DNA from: Cytidiella melzeri
Taxonomy: Eukaryota > Basidiomycota > Agaricomycetes > Polyporales > Irpicaceae
Direction of reading: 5' to 3'
Assembly (NCBI GenBank): GCA_022592445.1
Contig: JABYQR010000108.1
Coordinates: 1-64,000 of the forward strand
Length of the DNA: 64,000 nt
The notes beneath the pieces are model-generated. The model was not told where the DNA came from, did not search any database, and saw only the letters and a program-made list of their open reading frames with translations. Both the position numbers and the translations under genes were made by a program. Below are positions 32,882-45,807 of this stretch, in pieces (position 1 is the stretch's first letter; every line of letters begins with the position of its first letter).

Positions 32882-35800
32882 ATGGCGTCGAGTCTTGCCA
32901 AACAGTTGGCACAGGGTGTGTCTTTGAACGCGTCTCTGCTCGTCGACAGGTCCCGCCGACAGCCTACTCAGTCCTACCTCTTTACACCTCGCGAGGCTGA
33001 CCAACACGACCTTGACTCAATACACGCACTAGGAGTCAACGGTTTCCAACGACTGAAATCTGTTGAGCCATCTATCTCAATATACGAGGATCCTCTCTTC
33101 TCCGATGCTGCCAAAACAATAGACCGGACATTGCGAACTTCCGAGGCCAACCAGGAGCTGGATGTCGCAATTAGTGGATTGCTACCTCTGCTAGGGCCTT
33201 ACCTCCTGGAATCTCCAGCTGGAAAAGTCTTCGAGTGGCTTGTGAGGAGGTTCAGGTACGAATAGCGACTGACAACCACTTAATGACTTCGTTGCTGAGA
33301 CCTTGCGCCAGAATCAATGAATTCAACGTGGAGACTGTCCTTGCAGCGTTCTTGCCCTATCAAGACTCACCTCATTTCAAAAAGATGTTATCGATTCTAC
33401 ACATATCGTCAGTGTCGCGCTTGTTGTCATGTAGTGAAGTCTGAACTCTCCCTAGCGAGCAATCCAAGTTTTCTGCGCTACTACCCTACAAGACCACGTC
33501 CAGTCCGCTGACATACACTGCCCTCGTTGATTTGATGATTAAGCCCAACAACTCTGACCTTGCGCGCTTCGTGGGCTCATTACTTCCCAGCGCAGTTTCA
33601 GCCGGCTCAGGTGCTCTTCACCGAACAGTGATTGCGTTTCATGCAGGCGTATTGCTTGAGTTTGTAAAGCGGTCATCGCAGAAAAGCAACAGCAGCGCCT
33701 CAGGAGAAGGGACTTTGGCGTGGATACTGCCTTCTGTCTTGGAACCTCTGCAGGAGTGCTCAAGAGTAGACTTGAAACACACGAAGCAAGCGTTGGTCGT
33801 GGAATTAGTAGTAAGGGATGGCTTCTGGTTCCCTTACGTATTTTGCTGATTCTCTGCAGCTATCGTTGTACCTGCTTCTCTCTGCGATATCGCACACTTG
33901 TTCTTTGTCACGCGAAGCTCTCGCTACAATTCTCAAGACCGTCACTTCCTGTGCATGGCGCGTGTCTACCACGCAAACGCTGCGCACTCTTGGAAGCATT
34001 TGCGCGGCTCAAGCGTCTGTAGCTGAAGACGCAGTTCCAAAAAGTGTCATCAAATCGATCTTGAAGCTTGAGTATGCCTCTCTCCCTTCACGTCAATACT
34101 GTAACTGATAGTATGGATGACAGAGGCGTGGATAAGGAACTGAGGGACTTACTAAAGTACAGTGGCACGGAGAGGCTGGTGCGACCCCTTGTGCGAGGAT
34201 TCCTTGATCGGTGAGCTCGCTAGCAGCGTCATACACTCGTCCCCAGCTAACTTCTTCCACAAGCCTTGATGACGAGCGTGCATTTGTCATCCTCACCACG
34301 CTAGTCACGTACCCTGATCTCCCTCAGAATGTATTGGTGATCATGTCCAGCGGGCTGGTCCGTCTGTCTCTGCAGCAGGAAGAGCAAGAAAGAGACAGCA
34401 CGAAGCAGGCTAGAGCGCGGTCTCTCTTAGTCCACTTACATCAGCGCCACCCTCAAATCTTGCAGAAGACGATCCAGGACGTTCTCAGTGACTCAGAGCT
34501 AGACCAGAATGCTGCAGAGCAGCTATCATTGTCCTTGTCCGTGCAGCTTCCACAGCCCGGAGGCAAGAAGAACGTGGACACAGGAAAAGTGGATTTGGTA
34601 ATGGCCACAACAAGCGCTGATGCAACTGTGCGAGCAGCTGCTGTCCGGTCCTTATACGAGCGCATGGCCTCAAAAGATCACACAGGTTTCGAGCTTGTAA
34701 GCCAATCTGAAATCTTGTATTCTACGACAGGTTCAAATTTTGCTTCAGGACGCCGTCTCCTCCGCTCTATTGGCTCGTGTGCAAGACTCCGACGCATCGG
34801 TGATTGAAGCCCTATACTCCAGCCCAGGCAACTTACTTCCTATTCTTCGAGTTGACGGTCGAGCATATATCACTCACGTAGCTCAAATCCTCAACTCGCA
34901 GTCTTCCAGTCCTAGTCGAACCCTCCTCAGGGCGCACCTCTCTTTCATCGCAACCCACTTTTATCCACTGATCGCCGAGGCGTCCGGGCTGTCCGAGCTT
35001 TGCGCCTTTGCTGTCCAGCATATATTCTTCCCCCAGTTGTTGTTCTCAAAGGCTCGCCCGAAGACCACCACCTTCGTGTGGGAAACCATCGAAGCCACAG
35101 AACAGGAAACACATATCAGGTGCCTGTCGCATCATGAGCTTCTAGGCGGATGCGTCGAGGCCGTGAGATGGGAAGAACAAAAATTCTCGAAGAACTCGTC
35201 TGACGCCTCGTACGAAGCAACGCAGAGCATGGCGAGCATCAACATCGCTTTGGCGGCGAAATTAGCAGGTACGTTTCGGTTCCTTACGTGGCTCCTCAAT
35301 CTGATCTGTTGGCAGATAACATCTCAAACGCACCTTCATTCGAACTCCATCTCAAGTTCATGCTCAGTCAAATCAAAGACGGCAGCTCACATTCTAAAGG
35401 ATTGGCTTATCTAGTTTGTCGCGCTTTGCTCACTCGGCTAACGGGAGAGCGCCTGGTGGAGGTAGCGCACAATGTCCTCAGAGCTATGGACCTCTCTAGC
35501 TTAGAGGGCATAGACGACTTCTTGCGCGGCGCGGACAATCTTCAAGTGGTATGACATTCCTAGCGCTGAATTTCGGCGTTCTGCTGTTGACAGTATCCCT
35601 CATATAGTTCTTGCATGATCTGAGTCTTGCAACAGCTGTAGTTTTGAAGCCCGCGAAGCGCAGCACTCTACAGCGTTTACAAGTTGCCCTTCTCACTGCG
35701 GTGTCGTCTATTCCTCGCCCTGCTGCACTAAGTGCTAACTGGCTATCGCTCTCGCACACGCTTGTGAGTTTCGCGACTTCTATTCGATCGATATCCTTAC

Positions 35801-38800
35801 ATTGATTCGCCAATAGCGATCGAATCAGGATATTCCTCTAACTCTAGCTGAGCAATACGTCGAGCTTATGCGATCGCTCTATGCCCTTGCAAATTCTACG
35901 CCTTCGTTGCCCCTCGTCTCTAGTCACATCATCCAGGCACTTGTGGGAGGTTTGGGAGACGATACTTTGAAATTTTTAGCAGGAATATGGATCAACACTG
36001 GGGATAGTGCGGCGACAAACTCTTCACGATATGCTGCCCTTCGTCACGCCACTGCTTATTTGGAGGCGCACTACTCGACCCAGCGCTTTGTCGATTTCCA
36101 AGTAGTGGTGCCTGCGCTTCTAGTGGCGGTGACGGATGGTGATCGGCGGTTGCGTGAAGCTGCTGTGGAAAGCGTGACTGTCCTCGTTCGGCTAGCTCAA
36201 GCGAAGAAGCCTGCTTTCATTTACGCTTTTGATGCCGTTTATGGTTCAAGCTCTGGTACGAGATTACTAACAATGCAGTGATCAGATACTGACAAGCCCG
36301 TCCAGCCGACCTTCAGTACCTAGATTGGCCGGATTTCTGCAAATATGTCCAGGCGTTGCATCACTCGCGTCAGCATCTCTTAAATGATCCCAATTATCTG
36401 CATACCTTGCATCAACAACTTCTTGTTGTGCTCAAGACAGATAGCAAGAAGGAGGCGGCGTATGTCTTTTCACAAATATCAATATGATGTATGCTGAATC
36501 GCTCTCTAGATACAAACAGCGTGCTCTTTGCTTTCTATTATCACATGGGACAGCATGCCCGCTTTCCCAGATTCGGCTGGTACTCCTCAGAAGTACGCGA
36601 GGTATCGCGAGCTCTTTGAAGTTCCGGGTTCTTTCTCCAGCTATAGATGCTTCGATGGAAAGTACCACTCTCGACTTGGACGATGAAGCCACAACACTGC
36701 TCCTTGCTTCTGCGGATCAGGCGGCAGCTGCTGGTCTCAATGACGCTGATAGCACTCTATGGGAGGTTTATGTGAAGGCTGTTCGTCGTGTGTTCACCTC
36801 AGGTGTGAAAACTACGTTGTCGTCAGATTTTGCCTCTGACATGTTCTTCAGGCGTATCTTCGGTGGCGCAAGCGACTATAGCACATGGATTGCGTTCTGG
36901 CCTGTTCAAAAAGCTTGCAATTGAACGGAAGGGCGAGATCTGCAAAATGCTGCTCGAGACAGGACACCAAAGTCCCAATAGTGTAAGTGCTTCGGCAGCA
37001 CAATATGAAGGTGTAACTCATGCGACTTCAGGGTGCTGCGTGCAAAGAACTTCTAACCGCCTTGCTTGACGAGTCCACCGAGATTTGCCACTTACTTACT
37101 GCACTTCAACCATCTGGCCATGGTGTGTTGCATCGTGCGACTAAACGCGCTCGAGTTGAGAGGTAGACATTTCCCTGAGAATCTTTTCGTATTATGCTGA
37201 CTTGGATGCTCAAAGCGACGTATTGCATGAAGATTACGCCTCGCTAACGCTTTTGGCTGAAGTCCTTGGCGCCAAGCCGCTGCCTGGCACTTCTGAGCTT
37301 GTCACTACCTTGCTGGACACCTTAAACAAAACCATTGGTGACAGTTCAGTGACTCCGGCAGACAAGACATACGTTGAACAGCTACTTTTATCTGCGTTGG
37401 AGAATGTCGTTAAAAACATCGCGGTAAGCTGGCGTTTCTTCAATCAGCCGCTGTCAGCTCATAGTATACAGGTTGAAAGCGGGAAAACTCTTCAAGGCGT
37501 TCGTCTTGATACTCTCATAGAGCTGATTCGAGGTAAATGAAGAGCTCGTCAACCTAGTCAACTTCCCTGATGATTCTCTCATTCGTAGTTTCAGAGAACC
37601 CGCAAACCTCCAATCAAGCTCTACTGCTGGTATCCAGCCTTGCGAGGTTGGTTCCAGAAGCTGTTTTGCAAAACGTCATGCCCGTCTTCACCTTCATGGG
37701 TGCCAATGTTTTCCATCGCGACGATTCATATAGCTTCAAGGTCGTTCAGAAGGTAATTTTATATTTATGTCTACAAGACACCACTAACAGTTTTATTACC
37801 TACCATGTAGACTATCGATAGCATCATTCCAGTCATGACTACATCGCTGAAACAACATCACGCTGGAAAACTTGACCTGCACATCGCGTCCCGCGTGTTC
37901 CTTCGCATATTCACCGACGCATACAACCACATTCCACGGCACAGACGTATAAGGTATGTGCATTACGCATGCCTTTGACGGCTTGTCTCATTGGTCATAG
38001 TTTCTTCGTGCATCTTGTTGAGGTGCTTGACCCTGCCGATTTCCTCTCAGCTGTGTGCCTTCTCCTTGTGGACAAGATGTCGAACAGAGTCGTGAGACAG
38101 AGCCCCGAGGAAATCCTTGTGTCCCTGTCTTTACCACTGAGTGTGCTGGAACGCTTTGATGTCAGCGTTCGCCTAGAGGTGCGTGAAAATTGTCGACGAC
38201 TAGACCGGGTGTCTCATAACTTGTATAGGCCTTTGTTGAAATGCTGCAAGAGTCATGCCGACTGCTCGAGTCGGAGCTCCAAGAAGCGCCTGACACGAGA
38301 ACATTTTTGGAACCTGCTCCGTACGTTATCGTTACATCCTTGATAAAAAAGCCTCAACATGTCGTTCGTATAGTTTCGACGATGAGCGAGGATCGTCCTC
38401 GCAAATACGTAGAAGACAAGCACAAGCCGTTGTCACCTTCGTGTCGCTTGGCTTACGACAACTGTCTTCTACGCCGTTGACTGGATCAGGGGCGGGATCG
38501 GGATCCGCGATTCTTGCACTACTGCTGGACGTTGCAGTCACCACGGAAGACCAGCTCACGCAAGCATCCATGGATCAGCTCTCCAGTATCGCACGCAGCG
38601 CAATCAACAATGCGTTACGAGTCATGTCTGCCAAGGACTTTGTCATGGGTGTCCTTAAAGTCGTGGAGTCTGGTAAACCAAAGGTGCGTCATACCTTCAG
38701 GCGGCGATTTTTTACTGATCTTCCTGAACTGTTCAGCTGCAGAGGGGAGCATTTGACGTATTTAGCGAACAGCTTGGCAATGTTTCCGAGAAAGTTCGAC

Positions 38801-40600
38801 AGGATGTACGACCGGCAATCCTCAAGATACTCGAAGTTGTCAAGAAACTACTTCCGTCGGCTGAGGAACAGCTGCTGCTATCAGCCTTGAACGCTTTGAA
38901 GGCCCTCAGCTCAACAATGGCTGCCGGAGAAGAATCTCCCTTGACGACCACGGTCCCTCTCGTCATCACTATGGTACAGCAAAGGAAGACGTTGTCTTCT
39001 GCACTGGGCGTTCTTTTGGTGTTGATGTACGCCAACATGATTTAGCTCGTGTGCTACTACTCTTCTGACCCCTCCTTGTAGACAAAAACTCGGACCTCGA
39101 ATTATTCCTTACTTCAAGGAAGTCGTCAAGGAATGTGCCAGCGTGCTGGATGAGGAAGACTCTCGGGCTCACGCCGAATCGATTGGTGTCCTACACGCTT
39201 TGCTGACCTCTATTCCCGGTTTCTGGAGCAGTCGAGACTTCCTCCTCATCATCGAGCTGTACCTTAAGCAGCAGAAATCTGACACTCAGCGGCATCAGAC
39301 ACAGCTTTCGACCTTTGTCAAGACGTTAGCCAAGCGTGCTCCGTCAAAGGTACTCTTACCGACGATATGTGATCTGTGGCCTCGTCTTGCTGCCAATAAA
39401 GTAGGTCACGAACAATTGCACAAAAAACTGTAGGGAACTGACGCTTCTCCAGCCCGACTCTCGTCAGATATCCGGCTATCTATTCGTGCTACGCCGGAGC
39501 ATACATCATACTGACCGAGCGGTGCTTCCAGAGTACCTGCGAGTGCTGTTCGATACATTCCTCGACATGTTCAATTTGTGTGCAAAGGACGTGGACATTC
39601 GGCTTTCTGTTTGTCGATCCACCTTTCCGTGTCGGCTTGAAATTGACGTTGGCCGCAGGTAGAGACCGATGCCATCGCGGCATTTGTCGAGATAATTGTC
39701 AAGTTGAATGAAATCACGTTCAAGCCACTGTTCCGCAAACTATTTGACTGGGCATTCACGGGTTCTGGTTAGTTGAGGATCTTGGATGTATTTTGCTGCA
39801 CTCTGACTGTTCCTTTCAGACACAACGAATGGCAGGAAGCTCGTCTTACTGCACGTTTATGACGCTTTGCTGGATTATTTCAAAGTATGTGCTCTATCCA
39901 TGTTTCATTGGCCAAGTTGTTGTCCGCTGACTGACTCCTTGCGCAGTCGCTGATGACACCATACATGGTTTTCTTACTCCCACCCCTGATTGAGCTGTTG
40001 AATTCATTCAAGGAGGGCTTGACTGACACTGCCCTATGGTCCGCAGTAGTCCAGACTCTGACGAAATCATGCTCGCATGATGAGGGAGGTACGCAGCCAG
40101 TCAGTCACATCGGTATCCGACATGCTGATAACATATACCCGTAGCTTTCTGGCGAGAAGACAAGCTGCGCCAGTTGATCACGCCTGTCATGGCCCAGATC
40201 CCCATTTCGCTCACGTCAAGCTCGCCAGCGCTACGTGACACATTGCGGGAGTGTCTAGTGGCTTTGGGAGAGGCGATGAACGATCCGTCGTCATTGAAGA
40301 CATTCAACTTGGAGGTTCTCATGCACACTCGATCGGACGACGCTCGTGTGCGCATCTATGCCTTGTCTTGCAGCGAAGCCTTGTGGCAGGCTCACGGTGG
40401 GAAGTTGATTGGTAAGTGCTTTTTGGAAGTCGAATGTGTCGTCCATGCCAAATGCATCACTGATTCGCTGGGTAGGCTTTGCACCTGAAACGGCAACGTT
40501 CATTGCGGAGTGCGCGGAAGATGACAACGACAGTGTGGTCCGTGAAGCCCACCGCCTCAAGAATGCTGTTGAGAGCATCGCCGGCCGTATAGATGTTTGA
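32882..40600 (+). CDS. UTP10: UTP10 (HEATR1), U3 snoRNP / SSU processome HEAT-repeat protein
   Basis: About 25 exons separated by 45-65 bp introns run from [20 protein letters not shown] to a stop at 40600, giving roughly 2,100 residues, within the family's range. The first exons are 32882-33255, 33312-33407 and 33456-33810. The N-terminus matches UTP10: [20 protein letters not shown], then [20 protein letters not shown]. The C-terminal part contains [38 protein letters not shown] and [20 protein letters not shown]. In between are HEAT-like helical repeats. UTP10 is a t-UTP subcomplex member in the nucleolus, needed for rDNA transcription and 18S processing. All splices I checked are in frame. 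Some central exon borders were only read approximately. Confidence 0.88.
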
Positions 40601-41163
40601 CAAACTGCGCCCGTAGAATACTGTGTGGCTAGCGCCGCTGTAGTAAATGGTGAAAATAGTGATTTGTTATACCACGAAAAGTCGTGATGAGGACCGACAT
40701 CCGAAACCCATTCAGTGTGGCGAAGGTGAAATTTCAAGGCTACTTGATTGCTCAGTCTTCATTTATAGCACTCTTTCGTACACATTCATGTACATTCCAT
40801 CTATCTTATCATTTTCACGCGAATTGTCGATGGCGTCGAAAAATTGCGCTCACTGGGACATGCCCTACCGACTTGCATCCAGTGTGGCCCGTGTTGAGTG
40901 GTCCAATCGGATTATGATCATAGTATAGCAACATAAACCTACACAGAGCCTGCATGAGGGAGCATGGGATGGATACACGGCAGAAGGAAAATGAAAACGG
41001 CGACAGCACGAGGTGGCGCTCAGGCTTACTATTCGAGGATGATATCCGTACGACTGCGTTGAATGGGCGGCGATGGAAAAGCAAAGGTGAGGGCGTGAAA
41101 GCGTGAACCAGATGGTACGTATGCGAGAGAATGCGAGAAGAATACAAAGTGTCGACGAATAAC
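40601..41163. other. 3' intergenic region between convergent UTP10 and eS27
   Basis: No gene seen. It must hold the 3' untranslated regions and polyadenylation signals of both flanking genes. Confidence 0.45.
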
Positions 41164-41640
41164 TTAATTCTTCCGACGGTATGAGCTTCCTGTGGGAACA
41201 AAACGCCCGGTGAGTCGTCCGTCTAGCGGTACCGAGAGATCAAAGGAGACGCACCCTCAGTCAGCCTCGCCTTACCACCGGTGGGCTGACAGAGCACGCT
41301 TGTGCATGCGCCACAGAGAACGACAGTTTGTGCGTGCGAAAAGACGGTGGTGATCGCAAAGCAGCCTAAGTTTTACGGTAGAGGCAGTGGTTAAGCGCGT
41401 ATTTCGGGTCGTCTCACACGACGAGTATACGCACCTGGGCACTTGACGTCCATGAAATACGAGTTCGGCGATTGTACCAAACGCTTGAGCTTGTGCCTGC
41501 GAGACTCGGCAGCAGCGCTGGGGTTGAGAAGGTCGATGGCGAGAGTCTGTGAAGGATCGCGGGCGGGTGAGTATACTGGTAGTGAAAACCGAGTACGTTT
41601 CCGGGCATAGCTTCGCCCTCATAGCAAGGATACTCACCAT
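41164..41640 (-). CDS. RPS27: Small-subunit ribosomal protein eS27, 83 aa
   Basis: Exons 41638-41640 (ATG alone), 41435-41546, 41255-41365 and 41164-41189 sum to 252 nt. The protein reads [20 protein letters not shown], then [36 protein letters not shown] and ends GSSYRRKN. The CPGC and CGAC pairs are the four zinc ligands of eS27. The length equals the family standard of about 82-84. The start codon is followed at once by an intron, a layout common in ribosomal protein genes. A further intron probably lies in the 5' leader (about 41735-41845). Expression should be high and tied to ribosome synthesis, like the convergent UTP10. Confidence 0.93.
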
Positions 41641-42983
41641 TTTTTGGTTGCAGGGAGGTGCTGTTGAGGACTTGAAGTTAGCTGAGGACGAAGAGGAAGG
41701 AGTGAACTTTTTTTGCGACGAGCAACTGCGCCGTTGGTGTGTGGACAAAGGAGAAAGTAAGGTTTGGCCCCTGCTTGGCGGAGCTTGAAGCCACGGCAAA
41801 TACCGGGGTGGGTCTCGTGACTTACTTTCCGGCGGCCACTGGCATGACTGCAGCCTGCTGGGCCCTGGCTTCAACGACTAACAACCTATTGATCGTTCAC
41901 TGATATCTGGAGTTTAAGGATAGCATTGTCATAGCTATATAGGACGCATAATTTGGCCCTGTCATCAGCCGGCGAGCTTGAAGAGCAGTGGGCTCACCGC
42001 CCTCACTACTGACCTACGACCCTCGGCATACCCTCTAAGGCTCTGCGTTCCTTGTTGATGCTGAAGAGAGTGCACACGATTTGATCATGAGGTATGGATT
42101 CCTTACAGTACAAGCGCGTCGGTGATTACTCCCCTTCCATCCTAGAGCGCCATTGACAGGTTCAGTGTATGTTGCTGCAGGTTGCACCTGGTGATTTTTG
42201 CACTCTCCAGTTGTTCATCTTCTCAGCGTCGTGTTTGGAAAATAAGGTGACATTTGTCTCCAGATACCCAGAGCTCGTAACCGAGTTGTCGTTCATTAAC
42301 AAGGTGCGTACCTGCTCGTTCTCCTTGAACACTTCTACCAGCGTCACAGATCGCGAGCAAGCGGTGAAAGAGTGCCTAGAGAGCTCTTCGCCTTGGCTCA
42401 CAGAAAAGGCCGAGAGGGCCACATTACAGCACATGAAATATGCTGTACTGTCTAATCGCCCGTTTCGCTGCAGTGCCAAGTTAGCCTCTATCACCCTAAT
42501 TTCACTCGCTTCAAGATATATTTGCGGACCACGAGGCTCACAAAGCAGCGATTGTATAGACGGAACACCTGGTTTTGGTTTTCACGAAATTTAGTACTTA
42601 TTAGCGAAAACAGGGTTGTAAATCGCAGGCTGTTACGGCATTGCATGCAAAGAACTGAACTTGATAACCGCTAGTTATCGTAGTAGGTATTGCCCTTTAC
42701 GACTTGTGAGTTCATCCTCGTAACACACGAACGGCCTGATGTTAAGACCATAGAATGGTGCACATCTTGAGTTGTGAAAGCTAGAACCAGCTGGGCAGTC
42801 TGTATTACTATGTCGTAGCCTTATTTTGTAGCAACGTTCCGCTGGGGCCGAACAACGCAGAAAGAGCGGTACTAGTGCACAGCTATATATACCCCATTAG
42901 GAAGGTCGTGCATTGGTACGAGATAGGCATAGATAACTTCTTACGCCACGCTAACTCTGACTCTCAGGCCCATATTCACCGCT
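41641..42983. other. eS27 leader/promoter and intergenic region before B1
   Basis: The left 250 bp include the spliced eS27 leader. Both strands are open for over 100 codons at about 42162-42594 (plus 141 codons, minus 110), with no recognisable motif or splicing, so no gene is called. The right end should carry the B1 promoter. Confidence 0.4.
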
Positions 42984-45489
42984 ATGATAATCATCAAAGA
43001 TTGCCACATTTTTCATACTCCCCATGGCTGCACACACAATGAGTTTAAAGAGCTGTGCCATCTCTGTTACTCAGACGGGCTGGTAGATGAAGCGTGCGTC
43101 TTGGCCTTTCGGTCACCATTCTATGACATCTGGGATATGCATCGCATTCCAGAAATGGCGTCGGTGAGATGTGACTTTCGATGATTCCTGCTGTAAGTTG
43201 TCGTGCTGATATTACTGGCAGTGTTGGTGTGGAATGCGAGCAGAGCGCAGCTTGCCAGCAGAAAGAACGACAGAATTGGGGACAACCATCATCCGCGACC
43301 GTAACATGTACGTCGCATCATTTATTCGTTTCAGGTGATATGAGTACAACGTGATGACAAGGGTCAATCGTATGTCAGGCGATTCTCTGGCAAGACTGGC
43401 GCAGACCTACCTCCCGAGCTATTTACACTTATACTCGCCGCTTTAGCTCCCGGAAACGCTGAAACGCGTAGTTATGAACACGACGAGCTACGCACTATAG
43501 GAGCATGTGCACTCGTTTGCAGTTATTGGGCCTTGATTTGTCGTCCGATACTACTGAGGGAGCGGCTACTCAACATCACCTCACTCGGCGTGGTGCGCTC
43601 CGTGAAATGCATGATGCAGTGGAAGGGCAGCAAGTGCCTCAATAGCCTCGAACACATTGTGGCAAGCAGAAATATGCGCGCCTCTGTTCGCGTTGACCAT
43701 GATGTTGAGACAGATCCGTGGTTGCACCATGTGCCATTCCTTGGTATTAAGGTTGCTGCAATCGATCTCACACTCACCGGGAGTGCTTTCGCCAGCTATA
43801 TGCGCACCTCAGCCTCTCCGTCACCGCATTGGAACGTACCGAGATCGTTACCGCCTTTTTACACTCCATTCACCACGGTGGCTTTGTCCAGCTTCCACGC
43901 ATTCTCGTTCAACGCTTTGATCAAGCTCCTACAGCATTTCAAGCGCTCCCGTACGATCCACGTCAAACATGTCAATTGGGAGCCGCCTGCAGCTCAGGCT
44001 ATTGGTCCTGTCCGCCATCGTAACCCTGGGCGAAACTCTTTTGGAACCGGACCGCTCTGTGTAACCGCCACGGAATGCACGGACTGCGTGTCTATCTGTC
44101 TACAGACAAGCTTACTGTACCCTGACCTTCCGCTTTGTGCTGTGTCCGTTGCAGAGCGGAATGCTGTAGCCCAGCTGCTAGCGAGCGTCCCCGACTTGGA
44201 CTATCAAGTGACTAACACTGTCATGAACTGGGGTAAGTCGTCATCCAGTGCTATACAACACTTGCATTTCTAACCAAAGCCAGATGGGATAGATGATACA
44301 GTCCGCTTCACCATAATCGAGTTCGGGGAACCCAAGCACATAGTTTCGTTCACATGTCCTCATGAGGCAACCGCGGCGAACGGCTCTCGTGATCGCCGCG
44401 TTAACGCTATGTCCCTTCGCGTTCTTGAACGCACATGGGACGCAGACACTTACATCAAATTTGCCGCTGATCTCCATCATTTTCCTTTTCTTCTGAACGT
44501 TGTTGTCTCCTTCAGTTACTTTGGAGTGATGCGCAACGATTTTTTCCAGCGCCGGGAGATAGGAGGACTGATTCTGCCGGAGCACGTAGCATTCAGTGTT
44601 GCATGCCCACGCGAACAACCGCAATCGTCGGAGACGGCATGGGAACTGTATAACGCTGCAACCTTACAGCCGATTGGTACGTCGACACAATTGCATAGTA
44701 GAATCACACTGAACACGCATTTGATGCTTAGGACTATGCGCGAATCATGACAGTATAGTCCCATGGCTTCTCAAACGCCAAGATATACTTACGGTGAACG
44801 CGCCCGGTTTATCGTACGCAGATGGTGTTCCTATGGATGCTATCACTATCTCAAAGACGCTCAAACCTTGGAATCCATTCTGCTTCTTCTCTCTGGATCC
44901 GGGCGGGATGATGGAGTTTGGTGTCAAATCGACTATCACATTCGAAAACGACGGTGAACGTTATGGCCACGGAATCAACTTGAAGGATGTGTTGGAGGAA
45001 CGAAAGCTTGTCGTTCTGCATGGCGAAAATGGGTTTCCGAACGCTGATAAGTTCATCAAAATCCGGACTAATGTGAGTGTTGATACCTTCTAGCTCCTCT
45101 CTGTAAATTTGAACCCATTTCTAACTAACAACCTGACGATGTTCTTGATAGTGGCCCGGATATTCAAAACACACAGCATATATACCGGTCAATCAGTGGC
45201 CCATATCTGCTTCGGACCCTGAGCAAACATTAGCTGCATGTGTTGCTCATGCCGTTCGCTTGTTCTACCAGACGGCTGTAAGTGGTCTCCGTGGTCGTAG
45301 CGGGACTCTCGGATCACGAAGACGATATATTCATAGATTCCCCTGTCTGAGTCTGGTGCTTTAGGAGAGGAAGATGCCGAAAATCACTGGAGCCTTGAAA
45401 ACGTTCCTTATCATTACTTGCGGCTGCTTGATATACATCGTGTCTCAGCAGACTTGTGGCAGCCTGTACTAATTTCTGTTCGCTTTTAG
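42984..45489 (+). CDS. F-box-like protein with C-terminal WPGY module (B1), 699 aa
   Basis: Seven exons (42984-43163, 43222-43307, 43379-44232, 44284-44676, 44732-45072, 45152-45277, 45370-45489) sum to 2100 nt. The N-terminus has a Cys-rich piece (GCTHNEFKELCHLCYSDG; CWCGMRAERS). An F-box-like helix pair follows (DLPPELFTLILAALAPG and ACALVCSYWALICRPILL), then a beta-rich region (FTLTLTGSAFASYMRTS-type block; HAFSFNALIKLLQHFKRSRT) and DDTVRFTI. Only after intron 44677-44731 is removed does the frame run on into NHDSIVPWLLKRQDILTV, NAPGLSYADG, FIKIRTNWPGYSKHTAYI and LRLLDIHRVSADLWQPVL. F-box proteins present substrates to SCF ubiquitin ligases, so the WPGY module may be the recognition part. 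That role is inference. Confidence 0.7.
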
Positions 45490-45807
45490 TTGTTCGAGTA
45501 GTCAAATGTGGCCTTTTTGAAAGGCAGGGCTGTATGGAGTTTAGGTAGCGGGTTTGAGCTTGTACCAGTAAAGATACGATGCGTTCGCACATGCAAACAT
45601 GAATTTTACTAATAGCGAGGTCCTCAGTGCGTATCATGTCATTCCAGACCTGTAAGGCCTCGACGCAAACCACATTGTGTCTTAGCTACCAGCCGGGATG
45701 CAAGACATTCATTTTTTGTGAGACACTACCCTGCTCTATGTGGTACTATATTCAAGATGAAGACGTCGTCCACACCCTGCATCCACCACATGAGATTGTG
45801 CCGGATA
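45490..45807. other. 3' intergenic region between convergent B1 and the CMD-like gene
   Basis: No gene seen. Both neighbours end here. Confidence 0.4.

Noticed and set aside
42162..42594. Both strands open for more than 100 codons
   Set aside because: No motif, no splice continuation and no similarity to neighbours. Kept as intergenic.
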